33,038 bases of DNA from Chloroflexota bacterium. Lineage in GTDB: Bacteria > Chloroflexota > Dehalococcoidia > JACQUA01. The notes beneath the pieces are model-generated. The model searched no databases. It saw only the letters and a list, made by a program, of their open reading frames with translations, and had not been told where the DNA came from. The DNA lies in contig JACQUA010000208.1 of NCBI GenBank assembly GCA_016210565.1, positions 1 to 33,038 of the forward strand. Direction: 5' to 3'. Positions 1-7,924 of the stretch are shown in pieces. The translations under genes and the position numbers were made by a program. Positions within the stretch are counted from its first letter, which is position 1. Each line of letters starts with the position of its first letter.

Positions 1-25
1 CTCAGAATGACATTTTCATTTCATT

Positions 26-43
26 GTCCCGACTCGTCGGGAT
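26..43. repeat. REP-like palindrome (family A), left of the SBBP gene
   Basis: GTCCCGACTCGTCGGGAT forms a near-perfect inverted repeat. Related palindromes with the same TCCCGA/TCGGGA arms lie at 3371-3386, 7077-7094, 7828-7845 and 18917-18932. At 7-18 there is also AATGACATTTTC, which recurs at 3557-3568 on the other side of the SBBP gene. Confidence 0.7.
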
Positions 44-73
44 GGCCGATTGTTTGGAAATCAGGCAGTCAGC

Positions 74-3000
74 ATGAGACTTGCTTCTCTGAGATACATC
101 CTGTCTGTCCTTCTGGCACTGCCATATGTGACCTTCGGGTTTCCCGTGCATTTGCAGGAGCACCCAGTCACCCCGGGGCTGGCAACGCGGGACTTAGCCG
201 ACCGCGGGCAACGCGCATCAGCCGGGGCCGGTCTGGCGCTCACCCCGGTGCAGGGATGGACGCTACAATTCGGCAGCGGTGACATGGACGTGGCTTCGGC
301 CGTGGGCGTAGACCAGGCCGGAGACGTCTACGTCGCGGGGTCCACGGATGGGCGGCTCCCGGATCAGCTCGACCCAAGAGGCACTGACGCATTCGTCTTC
401 AAGTACACGAATTCAGGAGCGGCGCTCTGGGGCCGGCAGTTCGGGACAAGGGGGAACGACTATGGACTGGGGATGGCCACCGACAGGGCCGGGAATGTCT
501 ACATAACGGGGTCAACAGACGGCGCCTTCTCCGGCCAGACTGCTTCCGGCAAACTGGATGCCTTCGTCCGCAAATACGACGGCTCCGGCAACGAACAATG
601 GACCCGGCAGTTCGGGACTTCAAAGGATGACTTCGCCAGAGCAATAGCCGTGGATGGTGAAGGAATGCTCTATGTGGCGGGTTTCACTTCGCAGCTTCCT
701 TCTCAGGACTTGCCATCGGGGAGTAACGAGTCCTTCCTCCGCAAGTACGATCGAGCGGGCAACGAACTCTGGGCTATCCGTTTCGGCGGGGACCCCGGCT
801 ATGCCGCCAACGCCGTGGCGGCGGATATGGCCGAAAATGTCTACGTGGCGGGCATGACCGGGGGCACCCATCTGTTTTTCCGCATCCTTTTCGTTTTGGC
901 AGCCACCGATGGCGCCTTCATTGCCAGGTTCGATGCCACGGGCAGAGAAGTGTGGACACGCCAGTCCAATGACACATCCGGATATCTTGGTGGAATGGCG
1001 CTGGATCCGGAAGGCAACATTTACACTGCCCACACCACCGGCGCCATATTCCCTGGCGGGACTTCCCAAAGATCCCAGACCTTCATCCGCAAACACGACA
1101 GTTCAGGGAAGGAGCTGTGGGAAAGACCATCAGGCGGCGCCGCCAGCGAATACTCTTCCGGCCTGGCTGTCGACCATGCGGGCAATATACTCGTGGCGGG
1201 CCTGACACCCGATTATCCGGCCGGGCAGACAGGGCCTGTGTCATGGGATGTTTTTGTGCGGAAGCACGTCCCTTCCGGAGAGGAACAGTGGACAGCGCGG
1301 TTCGGCAGCAATCGCGATGATTTCGCCCTGGGGGTCGCCACAGACAAAGCCGGCGGCGTCTATGTTGTGGGATACACATTGGGGACCTTACCTCACCAGA
1401 CCTCGTCAGACACGATTGACCAATACCATCCGCTGCCGCGGGGTGACGCATTCGTGCGGAAATACGATAGCTCCGGGGCCACAGGGACCGGCCCACCAGC
1501 CCCAACGCCACCCGCGCAATACGTGCCCATGTCAAGACCGCCGGCTGTTCCCACCGCTACCTGGACAAGCCAATTCGGGACACAGGAATCCGATGAGGGC
1601 CTCGGGGTGGCAGTGGATGTCAAGGGGAACGTGTATGTCCTGGGCTATGCCGGTTCGACCCTGGACGGGCAATCTGCCGGGGAAGGGGGCGCCTTTTTGC
1701 GCAAGTACGATGGCTCGGGCAAATTACTCTGGACAGACCAGTTCGGGGCCGGCGCCGACGTCGCGGTCTCAGGAATTGCCATCGATGGAGCTGGAAACGC
1801 GTACGTGGCCGGCGCGTCAAGGGCTGAAACCCGGTTGCGCAAGTACGACGCCCTGGGGAACGTGGCGTGGAACTGGCGGACCCCGGAGGGGACCCGGGGC
1901 CGCGCTCACGCCATCGCAGCGGACGGGTCCGGGAATGTCATCATCGCCGGACGCCAGGCATCTGTGTCCGGGACAGCAGACGGATCAAACAGCTTTGTAA
2001 ACAAATATGACGCCTACGGGGGGCTGGTGTGGGGGCTGGAGATGGTCGGGACTGCCGTCCGCGTGGCCACAGACGGTCAGGGCAACGTCTATATTGCGGG
2101 CAATCTGGCGCGTTCCACTCCGGGACCGGCCCGCGGCGGCAGCCCCCACCCTCTCCTCCGCAAGTACGATTCTTCGGGGGTTGAGCTCTGGTCGAGCGAT
2201 TTCGGTAACGACCCTGCCATCAGTCCTGTTGACATGGCCGTTGACCCGCAGGGCAACGCCGTTGTGGTCGGAGGCGGCTATATCCGCGCATATGCCAGCG
2301 AAGGGAGTCTGATGTGGGCGCGACCGTCCTCCCGAGCGGCCCGGGCGGCGATAGATGGGGCGGGCAACTCCATCACGGCGGGGGGGATGATCCTGGTCAA
2401 GTACGGCCGGACCGGAAGTGAGTTGTGGACACATGCCTTCGGAGGTACTGGTCTCCAGGGTTACGCTGGTCTGCGAGGCCACGCCCAGACTTCCGGCATC
2501 GTCCTGGACTGGGCAGGCAACGTCTATATTACTGGAAGCGTCAATGGGGCCATCGCGGGCCAGCGCAACGTCGGCCAATCCGACGCCTTCATCATCAAGT
2601 ACCGGCCTGAAACCACCGCCAGTCCGGCGCCCGTTTCCGGGTCAGGTCTGGGGATCCAGACAGGGCTGCGGCCGACCATCGATCCGTACGGCTACGCGGC
2701 GCTGGTGATCGACGCCACTGGTGTCGTGGATATCGCGACCGGGGCCACCCGGAGCCTGGCAGAACGCGACGGAGTTGGCAGTTATGACGGCAAACTGGAG
2801 TATGTGACCGAAGGGACCGCCATAATCCGGGTCGAAGGAACGCCGACTTCTGCGTATCCTCTGATCAACACGGACCGCCCACGCGGAAACGTAGGCTTCA
2901 GCGCAATCCAGACAGACCCCCGGCCCGCGCCTCCGTTCAGTTTGATTTCGGTATATCCAAGACTCACAGGAAGCTCGCGCACCACCTACTGGGTGACATT

Positions 3001-3334
3001 GGACTTGACTGCTTACGCGGGCGTAGCGCTCAATGTCGACCTTCCGCAGGTAGGTTCGACGGCCTTGGCCTTGCAGCGCGGCGATGCCGACAATAGCGGC
3101 GCCGTCGATGCCACGGATGCCCTGGTCATAGTGAAGTGGCTGTGGGGCCGCGCACAGGCCGCAATAGACAGCGGTGGAATCAACGCCCTTAACGCGGCCA
3201 GCCCTCATCCCGACGATGCGAAGGGCGATAAGATCACGGTCACAGATGCAATGTATGTGGCCCAGATGCTGGCAGGACACAGGGATATTTTCTACGGTCT
3301 GACGTCTGCCCTGGACAGGACGGAACCAAAATGA
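74..3334 (+). CDS. Secreted SBBP beta-propeller repeat protein with C-terminal dockerin
   Basis: A large extracytoplasmic protein, about 1086 residues. The N-terminus from the ATG at 74 (MRLASLRYILSVLLALPYV) is a typical signal peptide; an in-frame TTG at 50 would add eight residues, and neither start has a strong ribosome binding site. The body is a long series of SBBP repeats, each carrying variants of W..QFG, A.D..GN.Y..G.T and FVRKYD.SG, a family that folds as beta-propeller blades. Near residues 1000-1070 come two EF-hand-like loops (DADNSGAVDATDAL and DAKGDKITVTDAMYV), which together look like a dockerin type I domain. Dockerins bind cohesins; no cohesin is encoded in this window, so the partner is unknown. 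A cell-surface or secreted adhesive/scaffold role is inferred. The gene is flanked on both sides by related palindromic repeats. Confidence 0.85.
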   Translation: MRLASLRYILSVLLALPYVTFGFPVHLQEHPVTPGLATRDLADRGQRASAGAGLALTPVQGWTLQFGSGDMDVASAVGVDQAGDVYVAGSTDGRLPDQLDPRGTDAFVFKYTNSGAALWGRQFGTRGNDYGLGMATDRAGNVYITGSTDGAFSGQTASGKLDAFVRKYDGSGNEQWTRQFGTSKDDFARAIAVDGEGMLYVAGFTSQLPSQDLPSGSNESFLRKYDRAGNELWAIRFGGDPGYAANAVAADMAENVYVAGMTGGTHLFFRILFVLAATDGAFIARFDATGREVWTRQSNDTSGYLGGMALDPEGNIYTAHTTGAIFPGGTSQRSQTFIRKHDSSGKELWERPSGGAASEYSSGLAVDHAGNILVAGLTPDYPAGQTGPVSWDVFVRKHVPSGEEQWTARFGSNRDDFALGVATDKAGGVYVVGYTLGTLPHQTSSDTIDQYHPLPRGDAFVRKYDSSGATGTGPPAPTPPAQYVPMSRPPAVPTATWTSQFGTQESDEGLGVAVDVKGNVYVLGYAGSTLDGQSAGEGGAFLRKYDGSGKLLWTDQFGAGADVAVSGIAIDGAGNAYVAGASRAETRLRKYDALGNVAWNWRTPEGTRGRAHAIAADGSGNVIIAGRQASVSGTADGSNSFVNKYDAYGGLVWGLEMVGTAVRVATDGQGNVYIAGNLARSTPGPARGGSPHPLLRKYDSSGVELWSSDFGNDPAISPVDMAVDPQGNAVVVGGGYIRAYASEGSLMWARPSSRAARAAIDGAGNSITAGGMILVKYGRTGSELWTHAFGGTGLQGYAGLRGHAQTSGIVLDWAGNVYITGSVNGAIAGQRNVGQSDAFIIKYRPETTASPAPVSGSGLGIQTGLRPTIDPYGYAALVIDATGVVDIATGATRSLAERDGVGSYDGKLEYVTEGTAIIRVEGTPTSAYPLINTDRPRGNVGFSAIQTDPRPAPPFSLISVYPRLTGSSRTTYWVTLDLTAYAGVALNVDLPQVGSTALALQRGDADNSGAVDATDALVIVKWLWGRAQAAIDSGGINALNAASPHPDDAKGDKITVTDAMYVAQMLAGHRDIFYGLTSALDRTEPK

Positions 3335-3684
3335 GTAATCACGAAATTTGAACGACCAATCAGTCACCCATCCCGACGAGTCGGGACCATGAAGGATGGA
3401 AATGAACCGCCATCGTCCGACCGCCGTAGGGACGAACCCACCCCGACAAGTCGAGGACTCTCGCAGAGCGGAGCGTGTTCGTCCGCAGGCGGGCAGACAC
3501 ATTGGTCTGACCCCGAGGCTGTGGGATTGCTTCGTCCCGGTGAAATCGGGACGCGCAATGACATTTTCTGAGCAACCGGCCATGAGCATTTGCAATGCTC
3601 ACAACCAAGCATGAAGATAGCGTGCAGGCACGGAGGCCTGCGCCACCCGCCTATTTTCAGACCAATGCCCGGCCGTCCCCTTTG
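3335..3684. repeat. Spacer with REP-like palindromes and ATTGCTTCGTC element
   Basis: No credible gene lies here. It holds the palindrome TCCCGACGAGTCGGGA (3371-3386), a second half-degenerate copy at about 3433-3460 followed by GGACTCTCGCAGAGCGGAGC, and a segment at 3535-3562 that begins GATTGCTTCGTC and ends CGCAATGACA. That last segment matches the right arm of the large inverted repeat at 7002-7180. Short ORFs in this stretch are repeat translations. Confidence 0.65.
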
Positions 3685-3686
3685 TG

Positions 3687-3695
3687 TGCTATAAT
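3687..3695 (+). promoter_or_regulatory. Extended -10 promoter for the M50 protease gene
   Basis: TGCTATAAT is a perfect extended -10 element (TGn plus TATAAT), 33 bases before the TTG start at 3728. No good -35 box is seen, which extended -10 promoters can tolerate. A GAAGGA ribosome binding site at 3713-3718 follows. Confidence 0.55.
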
Positions 3696-3727
3696 TCTCC
3701 AAACCAAACGCCGAAGGACACTGAACA

Positions 3728-4378
3728 TTGTTGTTTGACTGGGGCCGCTTGCTGGCGGACCCGCTTTCATTCTTTAGACAGCTAGCCCTCGTGGCCATCG
3801 CCCTGACCGTGGCGATCACCGTGCATGAGTTCAGCCACGGCTACATCGCGCACCGGCTGGGCGACGACACGGCGAGGCGAGCCGGACGGCTATCGTTCAA
3901 TCCCCTGGCCCACCTGGACCCCCTCGGGACCATAATGCTGTTTGTGGTAGGATTCGGCTGGGGAAAACCCGTGCCGGTCAACGCCTACTACCTGAAGTAC
4001 GGCCCCCGCACGGGCATGGCCCTGGTGGGACTGGCCGGGCCGGCCTCCAACCTGGCTTTCGCCGCTCTTCTGGGTGGCCTGATCTCCGTAATCCCCCCCT
4101 TCGCGGCGGAGCTGCCGGTTTACATCGTCCTGTACAATATTGTCCTGGCGGTATTTAACCTCATCCCCCTCCCGCCCCTGGACGGGTCGAACATCCTCAG
4201 GGGCATTCTTCCCTATAACCTCGCCGTCTCCTACTCCCGGCTGGAACGCTTTGGGCCGGCCATATTGATAATCATTATCCTGATTGACAATATCACCCGG
4301 GCCGGCATCCTGTGGCGGGTGCTGAGATACCCGATCAATTTCCTGCTGAACCTCTTTGTGGGACAATCTTTTCTGTGA
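3728..4378 (+). CDS. Site-2 protease-type zinc metalloprotease (peptidase M50 family)
   Basis: A 216-residue polytopic membrane protein. The zinc-binding motif HEFSH is at residues 33-37 inside the first hydrophobic segment, and the third-ligand motif of the family appears as NLIPLPPLDGSN near residues 144-155 (Asp152), so both halves of the active site are intact. Its short length and lack of a PDZ domain place it with the compact stand-alone M50/SREBP-type proteases. Such enzymes cut substrates within the membrane; the substrate here cannot be read from the sequence. The start is a TTG chosen because GAAGGA lies nine bases upstream. The stop is followed two bases later by a family B repeat, which separates it from tyrA. 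Confidence 0.88.
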   Translation: MLFDWGRLLADPLSFFRQLALVAIALTVAITVHEFSHGYIAHRLGDDTARRAGRLSFNPLAHLDPLGTIMLFVVGFGWGKPVPVNAYYLKYGPRTGMALVGLAGPASNLAFAALLGGLISVIPPFAAELPVYIVLYNIVLAVFNLIPLPPLDGSNILRGILPYNLAVSYSRLERFGPAILIIIILIDNITRAGILWRVLRYPINFLLNLFVGQSFL

Positions 4379-4380
4379 CC

Positions 4381-4457
4381 GTCATTCCCGCGAAGTCTGT
4401 CCTCGCGACAGCGGGGAGCGGGAATCCATGATTCGACACCCGCAAGGGGTGTCGCTA
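4381..4457. repeat. Family B interspersed repeat with terminal hairpin (copy 1)
   Basis: The first ~48 bases begin GTCATTCCCGCGAAG and end GGGGAGCGGGAATCC. They run into a hairpin with CGACACCC (4434-4441) pairing to GGGTGTCG (4447-4454). A second copy with the same layout is at 11393-11468. Its place directly after the protease stop would suit a terminator, but there is no T tract. Confidence 0.7.
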
Positions 4458-4478
4458 CGGTTGTAGACAAAATCAATT

Positions 4479-5330
4479 ATGGACAAGATTTCCATTATCG
4501 GCCTGGGCTTGATCGGGGGATCGCTCGGACTGGCCCTGAAGAAATACGACCCGGACGCGCAAGTTACGGGGTTTTCCCGACGGGCCGAGACCCTCAGCCT
4601 CGCCCTCGACAGGGGCGCCATAGATGCGGCGGCGGCGAGTCTCAAAGAGGCCGTTGACGGGGCCAACCTGGTCATCATCGCCACGCCCATTCTGGCGGCC
4701 AGGGCCATCCTCAAGGAGGTGGGCCCGCTGCTCCCGGCATCGTCCATAGTGACCGATACGGGCAGCACCAAGGTGGCGGTAACAGAGTGGGCTGCCGACT
4801 ACCTGCCCCGGAACGTCCGCTTCATCGGGGGACATCCGATGGCAGGCAAAGAGAAGTCCGGCATCGAGTTCGCTGTTGCAGACCTCTTCCACGACTGCAC
4901 CTACTGCCTTACGCCCGCGCCCCAGACAGACGAGGAGGCCCTCGACTACGTGAAGGGGTTGGTATCCCGTATCAAGGCCAGACCCCTCTTGATCGACGCG
5001 CAGAAACACGACCATCTGGTCGCTGCTATATCACATCTTCCGTTCCTCCTTTCGGCGGCGCTGATGGAGCTGTGCGCCGGCGATCCTTCCTGGCCGGAGA
5101 TGTCACAGTTGGCCAGCAGCGGTTTCCGCGATATGACCCGGCTGGCATCCGGCGACCCGGTGATGTACAAAGACATCTGTGTTACCAACTCGGTGGAAAT
5201 ATCGGGCTATGTTGACGGTTTCTTGAAGGAACTGGAACGGACCAGGTCCTTGCTGCACCAGCCTGCCGGACTGGAGAAGATGCTGCGCGAAGCCCGTCAG
5301 TCCCGAGAAAACTGGATGAAAGGTCGTTAA
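4479..5330 (+). CDS. tyrA: Prephenate dehydrogenase (tyrosine biosynthesis)
   Basis: A 283-residue cytoplasmic enzyme that oxidatively decarboxylates prephenate to 4-hydroxyphenylpyruvate with NAD(P). The Rossmann motif GLGLIGGSLG is at residues 8-17. The family motif GGHPMAGKEKSG follows near residues 117-128, with the catalytic His at 119, and the all-alpha dimerisation domain makes up the C-terminal half. The length is normal for the stand-alone, ACT-less form. The stop codon TAA directly abuts the GTG start of aroA, so the two shikimate-branch genes are almost certainly co-transcribed and translationally coupled. Confidence 0.95.
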   Translation: MDKISIIGLGLIGGSLGLALKKYDPDAQVTGFSRRAETLSLALDRGAIDAAAASLKEAVDGANLVIIATPILAARAILKEVGPLLPASSIVTDTGSTKVAVTEWAADYLPRNVRFIGGHPMAGKEKSGIEFAVADLFHDCTYCLTPAPQTDEEALDYVKGLVSRIKARPLLIDAQKHDHLVAAISHLPFLLSAALMELCAGDPSWPEMSQLASSGFRDMTRLASGDPVMYKDICVTNSVEISGYVDGFLKELERTRSLLHQPAGLEKMLREARQSRENWMKGR

Positions 5331-6626
5331 GTGCAGAAGTCCATTACCCGTCCCTCCTCCCTGAAAGGCGAAGTAGTCCTGCCCGGGGATAAGTCCCTGT
5401 CTCACCGCGCTGCCATTTTCAATAGCCTGGCCGTGGGCCGGGCGACCGTGACCAACTTCGCTACCGGCGCCGACTGCCGTTCCACGTTGAGTTGCCTGAA
5501 AGCCCTCGGGGTGGCGCTGGACTACTCTCCTCATCCGTCGCCGACCGTCAACATCGAAGGCCGCGGCGGGTCCGGCCTCCGCGAGCCGGAAGACGTCCTC
5601 GATGCCGGAAATAGCGGCACGACTACCAGGCTGCTCACTGGCCTGCTGGCGGCTCAACCGTTCCTTTCGGTTATTACGGGGGACAGCTCTCTGCGTTCCC
5701 GGCCGATGGCCCGGATAATCAAGCCACTGGAACTGATGGGGGCCCACATCCAGGGCCGGAAGAACAACACCCTGGCGCCTCTGGCCATCCGGGGCGGCGA
5801 CCTCCACGGCATCGATTACCTCCTGCCCGTGGCCAGCGCCCAGCTCAAGTCCTCCCTAGTATTGGCCGCAATATTTGCCAGTGGGCCCACGCGGTTGGAA
5901 GAACCGGCGCTCTCCCGCGACCATACCGAGCGGCTCCTGTCGGCCATGGGCGCCAGGATAGAACGGGACGGCAACCGCCTGAACGTCTTCCCGATCGAGA
6001 AAGAGCTTATGCCTTGCAGCCTTGCCGTTCCCGGAGACATTAGCTCGGCAGCCTTCTGGCTGGTGGCCGGCGCCATCCATCCCGGGGCCGAACTGAAAGT
6101 GCTCAATTGCGGCGTCAACCCCACCCGGACCGGAATACTGGACATCCTTTCGGCGATGGGCGCCCGGCTGACCATCGTCAATGAGCGCTCCGAAGGCGGT
6201 GAGCCGGTCGCTGACATCATAGTACGTTCCAGCCGGCTCAAGGCAGCGCGCATCGAAGGGCCATTAATACCCCGGTCCATTGACGAAATCCCGGTGCTGG
6301 CGGTGGCAGCCTGCTGTGCAGAAGGCGACACCGTAATCAAGGACGCCGCCGAACTCAGGGTAAAGGAGTCCGACCGGATCGACACCACGGCCAGGGAGTT
6401 GACCCGGCTAGGCGCCAGGATAGATACGTTGCCTGACGGAATGATTATCCACGGGCCGTGCGCCTTCACCGGCGCCACCGTTACCGGCCACGGCGACCAC
6501 CGGCTGGCGATGACGCTGGCAGTGGCCGGTATCGTTGCTGCCGGAACAACAATAATCAAAAACGCCCAGGCCGTGGATATTTCATACCCCACGTTCTGGC
6601 GCGACCTGGAAGCCGTCTGCCGTTAG
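5331..6626 (+). CDS. aroA: 3-phosphoshikimate 1-carboxyvinyltransferase (EPSP synthase), class II type
   Basis: A 431-residue enzyme that joins shikimate-3-phosphate and PEP in the sixth step of the shikimate pathway. The substrate-binding motifs are all present: LPGDKSLSHRA (from residue 17), AGNSGTTTR, SAQLK (169-173), RDHTE (196-200), NPTR (263-266), DEIPVLAVA and KESDRI. The set GDKS / SAQxK / RxHxE / NxTR is the one used to define class II EPSP synthases, a group generally tolerant to glyphosate; tolerance here is a prediction only. The start is GTG at 5331, immediately after the tyrA stop. remA begins 20 bases downstream, so the operon probably continues. Confidence 0.96.
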   Translation: MQKSITRPSSLKGEVVLPGDKSLSHRAAIFNSLAVGRATVTNFATGADCRSTLSCLKALGVALDYSPHPSPTVNIEGRGGSGLREPEDVLDAGNSGTTTRLLTGLLAAQPFLSVITGDSSLRSRPMARIIKPLELMGAHIQGRKNNTLAPLAIRGGDLHGIDYLLPVASAQLKSSLVLAAIFASGPTRLEEPALSRDHTERLLSAMGARIERDGNRLNVFPIEKELMPCSLAVPGDISSAAFWLVAGAIHPGAELKVLNCGVNPTRTGILDILSAMGARLTIVNERSEGGEPVADIIVRSSRLKAARIEGPLIPRSIDEIPVLAVAACCAEGDTVIKDAAELRVKESDRIDTTARELTRLGARIDTLPDGMIIHGPCAFTGATVTGHGDHRLAMTLAVAGIVAAGTTIIKNAQAVDISYPTFWRDLEAVCR

Positions 6627-6646
6627 GCGCTTCGGAGGAGAGGAAT

Positions 6647-6919
6647 ATGAGCATTCAGCTTGTGCACATCGGCTTCGGCAATATTGTGGCGATGAACCGC
6701 GTCATTGCCATCGTGCCGCCGCATTCCCTACCCGTCAAACGCATGGTCAGGCAGATGAAAGACACAGGACTGATGATAGATATGACCAGTGGCCGCAAGG
6801 TCAAGGCAGTCATCTTCACCGATGACGGCCATGTTGTCCTGGCGGCCCTGACGCCGCTGACCATTGCCGGCCGCCTGGCCACGGAGCAGGAGGCTGCCGG
6901 CAGCGCAGCGGAGAAATAA
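6647..6919 (+). CDS. remA: RemA/DUF370 family regulatory protein
   Basis: A 90-residue protein whose whole length matches the RemA (DUF370) family: IGFGN near the start, R-x-I-x-I-V-x-P, and a central GRKVKAVIFTDDGHVVL strand. In Bacillus RemA is an oligomeric DNA-binding activator of extracellular matrix and osmoprotection genes; elsewhere its role is less clear. The start at 6647 has a strong GGAGGAGAGG ribosome binding site, whereas a longer reading in the same frame begins inside aroA and is not used. The remA-gmk order is the same as in Firmicutes, although here rpoZ does not follow. Confidence 0.9.
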   Translation: MSIQLVHIGFGNIVAMNRVIAIVPPHSLPVKRMVRQMKDTGLMIDMTSGRKVKAVIFTDDGHVVLAALTPLTIAGRLATEQEAAGSAAEK

Positions 6920-7001
6920 CAGCGATCGAGGCACAGGCGTCCTCGGCCGAACAGTGGCACAAGCGTCCCGCCTGTATGGGCCGGACCGCCGACGCGCCGA
7001 C

Positions 7002-7180
7002 CGTCATTGCTGGGATCCCCCGCAAATCGGGGCGACGAAGCAATCACATGGCCGGTCGAGCCATCCGGTCCGCCTTGTCCCGACCTGTCGGGACTCTCGG
7101 AACGGAGCTGCCTCTCGCAAAGCGGAGGGGATTGCTTCGTCGCGATTTGTCTGAAAGACTAATCGGGACTCGCAATGACG
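7002..7180. repeat. Large imperfect inverted repeat of the CGTCATTGC...GAAGCAATC type
   Basis: The left arm begins CGTCATTGC (7002) and ends GCGACGAAGCAATC (7045). The right arm is its reverse complement, from GATTGCTTCGTCGCG (7130) to CGCAATGACG (7180). Between them lies a family A palindrome (7077-7094) followed by GGACTCTCGG. The structure resembles the small non-coding repeats with CATTGCGAGC...GAAGCAATC ends that are scattered in many bacterial genomes. It fills most of the 303-base remA-gmk spacer, and its right end contains the ATG at 7175 that could be mistaken for the gmk start. Confidence 0.75.
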
Positions 7181-7222
7181 CCGTTCGTTCGTGTTAACTC
7201 GTGGCTAAGAGGTCCCGCATAC

Positions 7223-7816
7223 GTGAGCAGTCCTGGAAACCGCAAACAATCTCCCCTGCTGATAGTCCTTTCCGGGCCTTCGGGCGTCGGCAAGGACATG
7301 CTGCTTTCACTCATGAAGCAACGTTTTCCCCGGTTTCATTTCGCCATCACCGCCACCACCCGTCCCAGGCGCGCCAACGAGACCGACGGCGTGAACTATT
7401 TCTTCGTCTCCCATGAGACCTTCCTGCAAATGGTCCGGAAAGACGAGTTGCTGGAGTGGTCCGAGGTGTACGGGAATCGCTATGGTGTGCCGCTTGCCCA
7501 GGTTATGCTGGCGCTGCAGAGGGGGCATGACACGGTCCTCAAGGTAGACGTCCAGGGAGCGGAGAAGATCAAGGCCGGGATCCCCGGGGCCATTCTCATC
7601 TTCGTCGCCCCGCCCTCCACGGAGGCCCTGGCCGCCCGGCTGCGCGGCCGCAAGACCGAAAACGCAGCGGAGCTGGAGCTGAGGCTGGACACCTCCCGGA
7701 AGGAGATGGCTGCCCTGCCGCTCTTCGATTACGTGGTGGTCAACGACGAAGGGAAAATTGAAGACACGCTCAAAGCGATCGAAGCCATCATAGAAAAAGA
7801 GAAGCGCACCCAGTAG
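7223..7816 (+). CDS. gmk: Guanylate kinase
   Basis: A 197-residue enzyme that phosphorylates GMP to GDP using ATP. The P-loop GPSGVGK lies about 15 residues from the GTG start, followed by TATTRPRR (GMP-binding), DGVNYFFVS, LEWSEVYGNRYG and the VDVQGAEKIK core, so the family is covered end to end. The GTG at 7223 is preferred because AAGAGGT lies nine bases upstream and the protein then starts just before the conserved core; the in-frame ATG at 7175 sits in a repeat. The gene converges on gyrA across a spacer with hairpins. Confidence 0.95.
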   Translation: MSSPGNRKQSPLLIVLSGPSGVGKDMLLSLMKQRFPRFHFAITATTRPRRANETDGVNYFFVSHETFLQMVRKDELLEWSEVYGNRYGVPLAQVMLALQRGHDTVLKVDVQGAEKIKAGIPGAILIFVAPPSTEALAARLRGRKTENAAELELRLDTSRKEMAALPLFDYVVVNDEGKIEDTLKAIEAIIEKEKRTQ

Positions 7817-7871
7817 CGACACCCCTTGTCCCGACGCATCGGGACTCTCGCGTAGCGGAGCGGGTGTCGTC
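7816..7871. terminator. Nested hairpin between convergent gmk and gyrA
   Basis: An outer stem GCGACACCC (7816-7824) pairs with GGGTGTCG (7862-7869). An inner family A palindrome GTCCCGA-cgca-TCGGGAC occupies 7828-7845. It lies between two convergent genes, so it could end transcription from both sides, but neither strand has a clear T tract. Confidence 0.4.
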
Positions 7872-7890
7872 ACCGGCAGTAATCCACCAC

Positions 7891-7909
7891 GACAGGGGCA
7901 AGCCCTGTC
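7891..7909. terminator. Short hairpin downstream of gyrA
   Basis: GACAGGG-gcaag-CCCTGTC forms a perfect 7-base-pair stem 16 bases past the gyrA stop (read on the minus strand). No strong T run follows. Similar GACAGGG/CGCTACGA words accompany the other repeats in this half of the window. Confidence 0.35.
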
Positions 7910-7924
7910 GCTACGAATGGCCGG

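Noticed and set aside
7175..7222. Upstream ATG start for gmk
   Set aside because: It lies in the right arm of an inverted repeat; the GTG at 7223 has a ribosome binding site and matches the family N-terminus.
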